A model generated the notes under the pieces. The model made no database searches. It had not been told where the DNA came from and saw only the letters and a list, made by a program, of their open reading frames with translations. The position numbers and the translations under genes are program-made. Of a stretch of DNA of 24,410 nucleotides, positions 21,803-24,410 are shown in pieces. The stretch spans positions 278,379 through 302,788 of the forward strand of contig AZLU01000024.1 in the NCBI GenBank assembly GCA_002224055.1, in the 5' to 3' direction. Position 1 is the first letter of the stretch. Every line of letters starts with the position of its first letter. Source of the stretch: Pezizomycotina sp. ARF18. Taxonomy: Eukaryota; Ascomycota.

Positions 21803-24410
21803 ATGGTTGGAGGGTTCCTGAAAAAGTTCAACAAGGAGAAGACGAAGCGGACCAGTATGGTGTTGACGGTGCCTGCACTTGTCCAACGGAAGGCAACGTT
21901 TGCGACGCTTACCATCAACGACCTCCGAGCTCGAGAAGACAGTGCCGTACATATCAAAACCTATAGAGTCAACGGCGACGAGAATGGCATATCCGTTGTT
22001 ACTGAACGACGATATCGGTTACCGATACCGATCTGAACTCTGACGCACCTCAAAGGTCAATGGCGTTGCACGACGTGCTGGCAGGACGTATGCATGGGTG
22101 CCGTCGCTACGCCGATAGATGGGAGAGCGGAGTCGTGCGCCGCGTCTATAGTATCACCGGGGGACGTGGGCTGTCGCCTGTAACTCCATGTCTGATTCGG
22201 TCACGACATTTCCCCAATTATGTCGAGGCGGCCTCCTAAGCATGCTGCGCAACTGCCACAATTGTGGACGAGATGACTACGAGGAAAACCCGTTTGCGGA
22301 TGCTAACTCGATGCGGATATTCCCGACACTGCTCAGACGCCGCGCATGCCGATTCCGCGGAAGCGCCGGTTCCGGAGGAAGAACTTCCCCAGCAGCAGCA
22401 GACAACAATTTGACGGTAGCAAACGAAAGCCGCGGTTACGGACCCTTTACACTTCGTTCTGGCCGGGGCAGTATACCTCCGCGCTTAGTCCGTACAATAA
22501 ATCACCGACGCCGGTCTCGCCCGTATCAAGGACGACTTCGAGATGGAACCCCTTTGCGAGTTCCCCTCAAGAGCAGTATCAGCAACCGCAACAACCGCAG
22601 CAAAGTGACTACATTCCGAGTAGGAAGCAACCCAGCCCGTCAAGTACAGTTTGCGCTACTCCGACTGCGGTAGGAACCCGTTCGATGGGCTTGACGAGGA
22701 GGCGATCCGTGAAAGGATAGCTCCGGTATTGGAAGGCTGTGGCAGTCGATTCTAGGTCGTAAGAAGAGTGAACAGAATCTGTCGCAGAGCGCCGCCGCTC
22801 CGGCTTTATTAGGAATTTGCCGGTAAATCAATGTTGACGGATAATATCATCGACCACTATAGCCAACCCCACGAGGAGACCTGCCCCCCCGCCGTCAAGG
22901 AAACACGACAGCAATGTTTGGTTGATTATGATGGGAGACGTCTACCAGAAACCTGATGGTGCACCATCCTCAAGCTAATGAGCCATACCAAATACAGTCG
23001 CCTTCCGAAGGCTACGAGGATGTCTCAAAACAGCACATCTTGCGATTGAAGCCGAGATTGCCGAACTCAAGCGATGGAAGGAGGTACAGCAAGATAGGGA
23101 GACTAACAAGGAAATCATTCAGCGACAACTGGAGTCTGAACGACGCTGGACGCCTTAAGGCAGGCTATGGAGGCGGAAGAGGCTGCAAAGCGACTGAGAC
23201 AAATGGAACCTTCGCCTGTATCACCAGAACCTATAAAGGCGTTGATAGGCGGAGCACCAATACGGTAGCAACTGAATGGCCAACGGGTTTTGATACACCT
23301 ATAGCAACATCGTCGCACGATTTTCCGCCCTCGCTGAGGGAGCTCAGAGATTGCTACTTCAAGAATTCAAAATAACAGCGGCAGCAATAACAACAATGTT
23401 AGGCAAGCCGAGGTGCCAGATCGCAGGAGCTTTCCCAATGAGTCCAAAGCTCGGGGTCTTTTCATACAGCGTCCGCATGAAGCTGCTTCTCCTATTGCTG
23501 GGCATCGCACAGCAATGCACGGGAAGCTGAAGAACCAGCCACCCCCCAAACTCCATTCCTAAAAAATGCGGAGCATGTTACCAGCAGAGAGCCGGGGCAT
23601 AGACATCGGAATTACTCCTCCATACTCGAAGACTCCGAACAAGTTTTATAGGATGGAGGAAATCGCGAGGGAGCCGTGGGCAGCAAGCGGGCCATGCTAG
23701 GAACATGTCTCAGGCTGATTCCGAGGTTTATCCGGGTACGCCAGACTTATATGTGGAAGACTCTAAGCAAAACGCTCAAGCTGGAGATTCAAGGTACCCT
23801 GTTAAGCCGAGCCATCTGCAAGCTTACGATCACGACGGACGGGGAGTCGTTGCATATGCCGCCAAGCAGCTCACCAGCCGTTTACTTCCCGCAGATGAAG
23901 TTCACTCCGACTACCCCACCTCTCCCGCTCGCAAACGCATCCGCACCGCCATTTCGGAGCTGCGCAGCGGTTACGCTGACAAGCGTGGCATTGGAAGGCT
24001 CCCCACGAACTGCGCGATGAAGCCGAGAAGAAGCGGGTAAAGCAGGAGAAGCGTGAGAAGCGGATGGGTCGCGGAGGATGGTGTTGGCTGTGCGGATTGT
24101 GCTGCGGCGTGCGAAAGATGAGCAAGAAGCAGAAGTGGTGCTGGGCGATATTTCTACTCGTCGTCGTCATCGTTGCTATTGTTGGCGGTGTTCTGCATTC
24201 TGTGAAGAACAAGATGAAGCACGCCCAAGAGCTGAAGCGCACCAGAAGTGGGTTTATCATCCTCACCTTACAATTTAGGTCCTTTCACTGACTGAACTAC
24301 GTTATTTTAGGCCACAATTCGTCACCTTGGCCAATTTCCCACCATCCCAGTGGGTACCTGACGATAACCCTGCGAACGGTCAATAAGGTCGATACGTGTG
24401 TCACGCCGCC
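21803..24410 (+). CDS. Unrecognised disordered/coiled-coil single-pass membrane protein, 3' partial (frame-broken)
   Basis: The ATG at 21803 (AAA ATG G) gives MVGGFLKKFNKEKTKRTSMV, a basic N-terminus. Next come Ser/Pro/Gln/Arg-rich segments in shifting frames (ENPFADANS near 22280; SPVSRTTSRWNPFASSPQ and QQPQQPQQ near 22520-22610; NPFDGLDEEAIRERIAPVLE near 22675-22735). A coiled coil follows at about 23044-23215: AIEAEIAELKRWKEVQQDRE, EIIQRQLESERRW, AMEAEEAAKRLRQMEPSP. Near the end a strongly basic stretch (EKKRVKQEKREKRM) leads into a Cys-rich patch (GWCWLCGLCCGVRK) and a clean transmembrane helix WAIFLLVVVIVAIVGGVL at about 24142-24200. Positive charge before the helix predicts the N-terminus in the cytosol. 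After a 63-base intron the frame gives SGYLTITLRTVNKVDTCVTP, presumably the start of an outside domain. The protein runs off the window. Many single-base shifts occur. The exact frame path before 23000 is uncertain. Confidence 0.6.
24248..24310 (+). other. intron of last gene
   Basis: Donor GTGGGT, branch-like CACTGAC near 24286-24292, acceptor TTTTAG. Length 63 bases. It avoids the stop in the unspliced frame and joins KRTR to SHNSSPWP. Confidence 0.6.

Overview
The window looks like nuclear DNA of a filamentous ascomycete fungus (Pezizomycotina-like). Short introns with GT..AG ends and CTAAT/CTGAC-type branch sites, poly-pyrimidine 5' leaders, AT-rich spacers full of A/T homopolymers, and the families present (a PalC-like pH-signalling protein, an Ofd1/Tpa1 prolyl hydroxylase, a GT34 Mnn10-type mannosyltransferase, an Esc1-type bHLH factor) all fit. 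I cannot place it below that level. There is no sign of bacterial operons, a CRISPR array, rRNA, a convincing tRNA, a transposon or a virus.

Layout. 1-2494: AT-rich upstream DNA, no gene seen. 2495-4251 (+): bHLH transcription factor with two introns. 4252-6357: spacer. 6358-6698 (-): likely small membrane protein, not recognised. 6699-8230: spacer with one doubtful 54-codon ORF. 8231-10463 (-): Ofd1/Tpa1-type 2-oxoglutarate dioxygenase. 10464-11430: divergent promoter region holding a (TTTTA)n tract, a CACGTG box, a TATA box and a cluster of AGCTCT/AGAGCT motifs. 11431-13003 (+): palC-like gene. 13004-13974: convergent spacer. 13975 to about 15549 (-): mnn10-like gene. About 15550-20580: a 5 kb gene-poor stretch rich in microsatellites, ending in a TATA box and a hairpin. 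20581 onward (+): weak candidate for a small spliced gene. 21803 to the window end (+): an unrecognised low-complexity, coiled-coil, single-pass membrane protein, cut by the window edge.

The central technical observation is that every long gene is broken by many single-base insertions or deletions, while the conserved protein sequence carries on in another frame. Because this affects several unrelated housekeeping genes at once, often at short runs of one base, uncorrected sequencing or assembly errors explain it better than pseudogenes. The CDS spans below are therefore whole-gene spans, not open frames, and the longest uninterrupted ORFs are often antisense or wrong-frame shadows.

The genes do not form an obvious pathway. 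Themes are environmental sensing (ambient pH via PalC; oxygen via Ofd1/Tpa1), cell-wall mannan synthesis (Mnn10) and transcription (bHLH). The ofd1-like and palC-like genes share a divergent promoter. I did not find a clearly new multi-gene system. The best leads are the motif cluster upstream of palC, the competing hairpins around the 20581 start codon, and the unrecognised membrane proteins.
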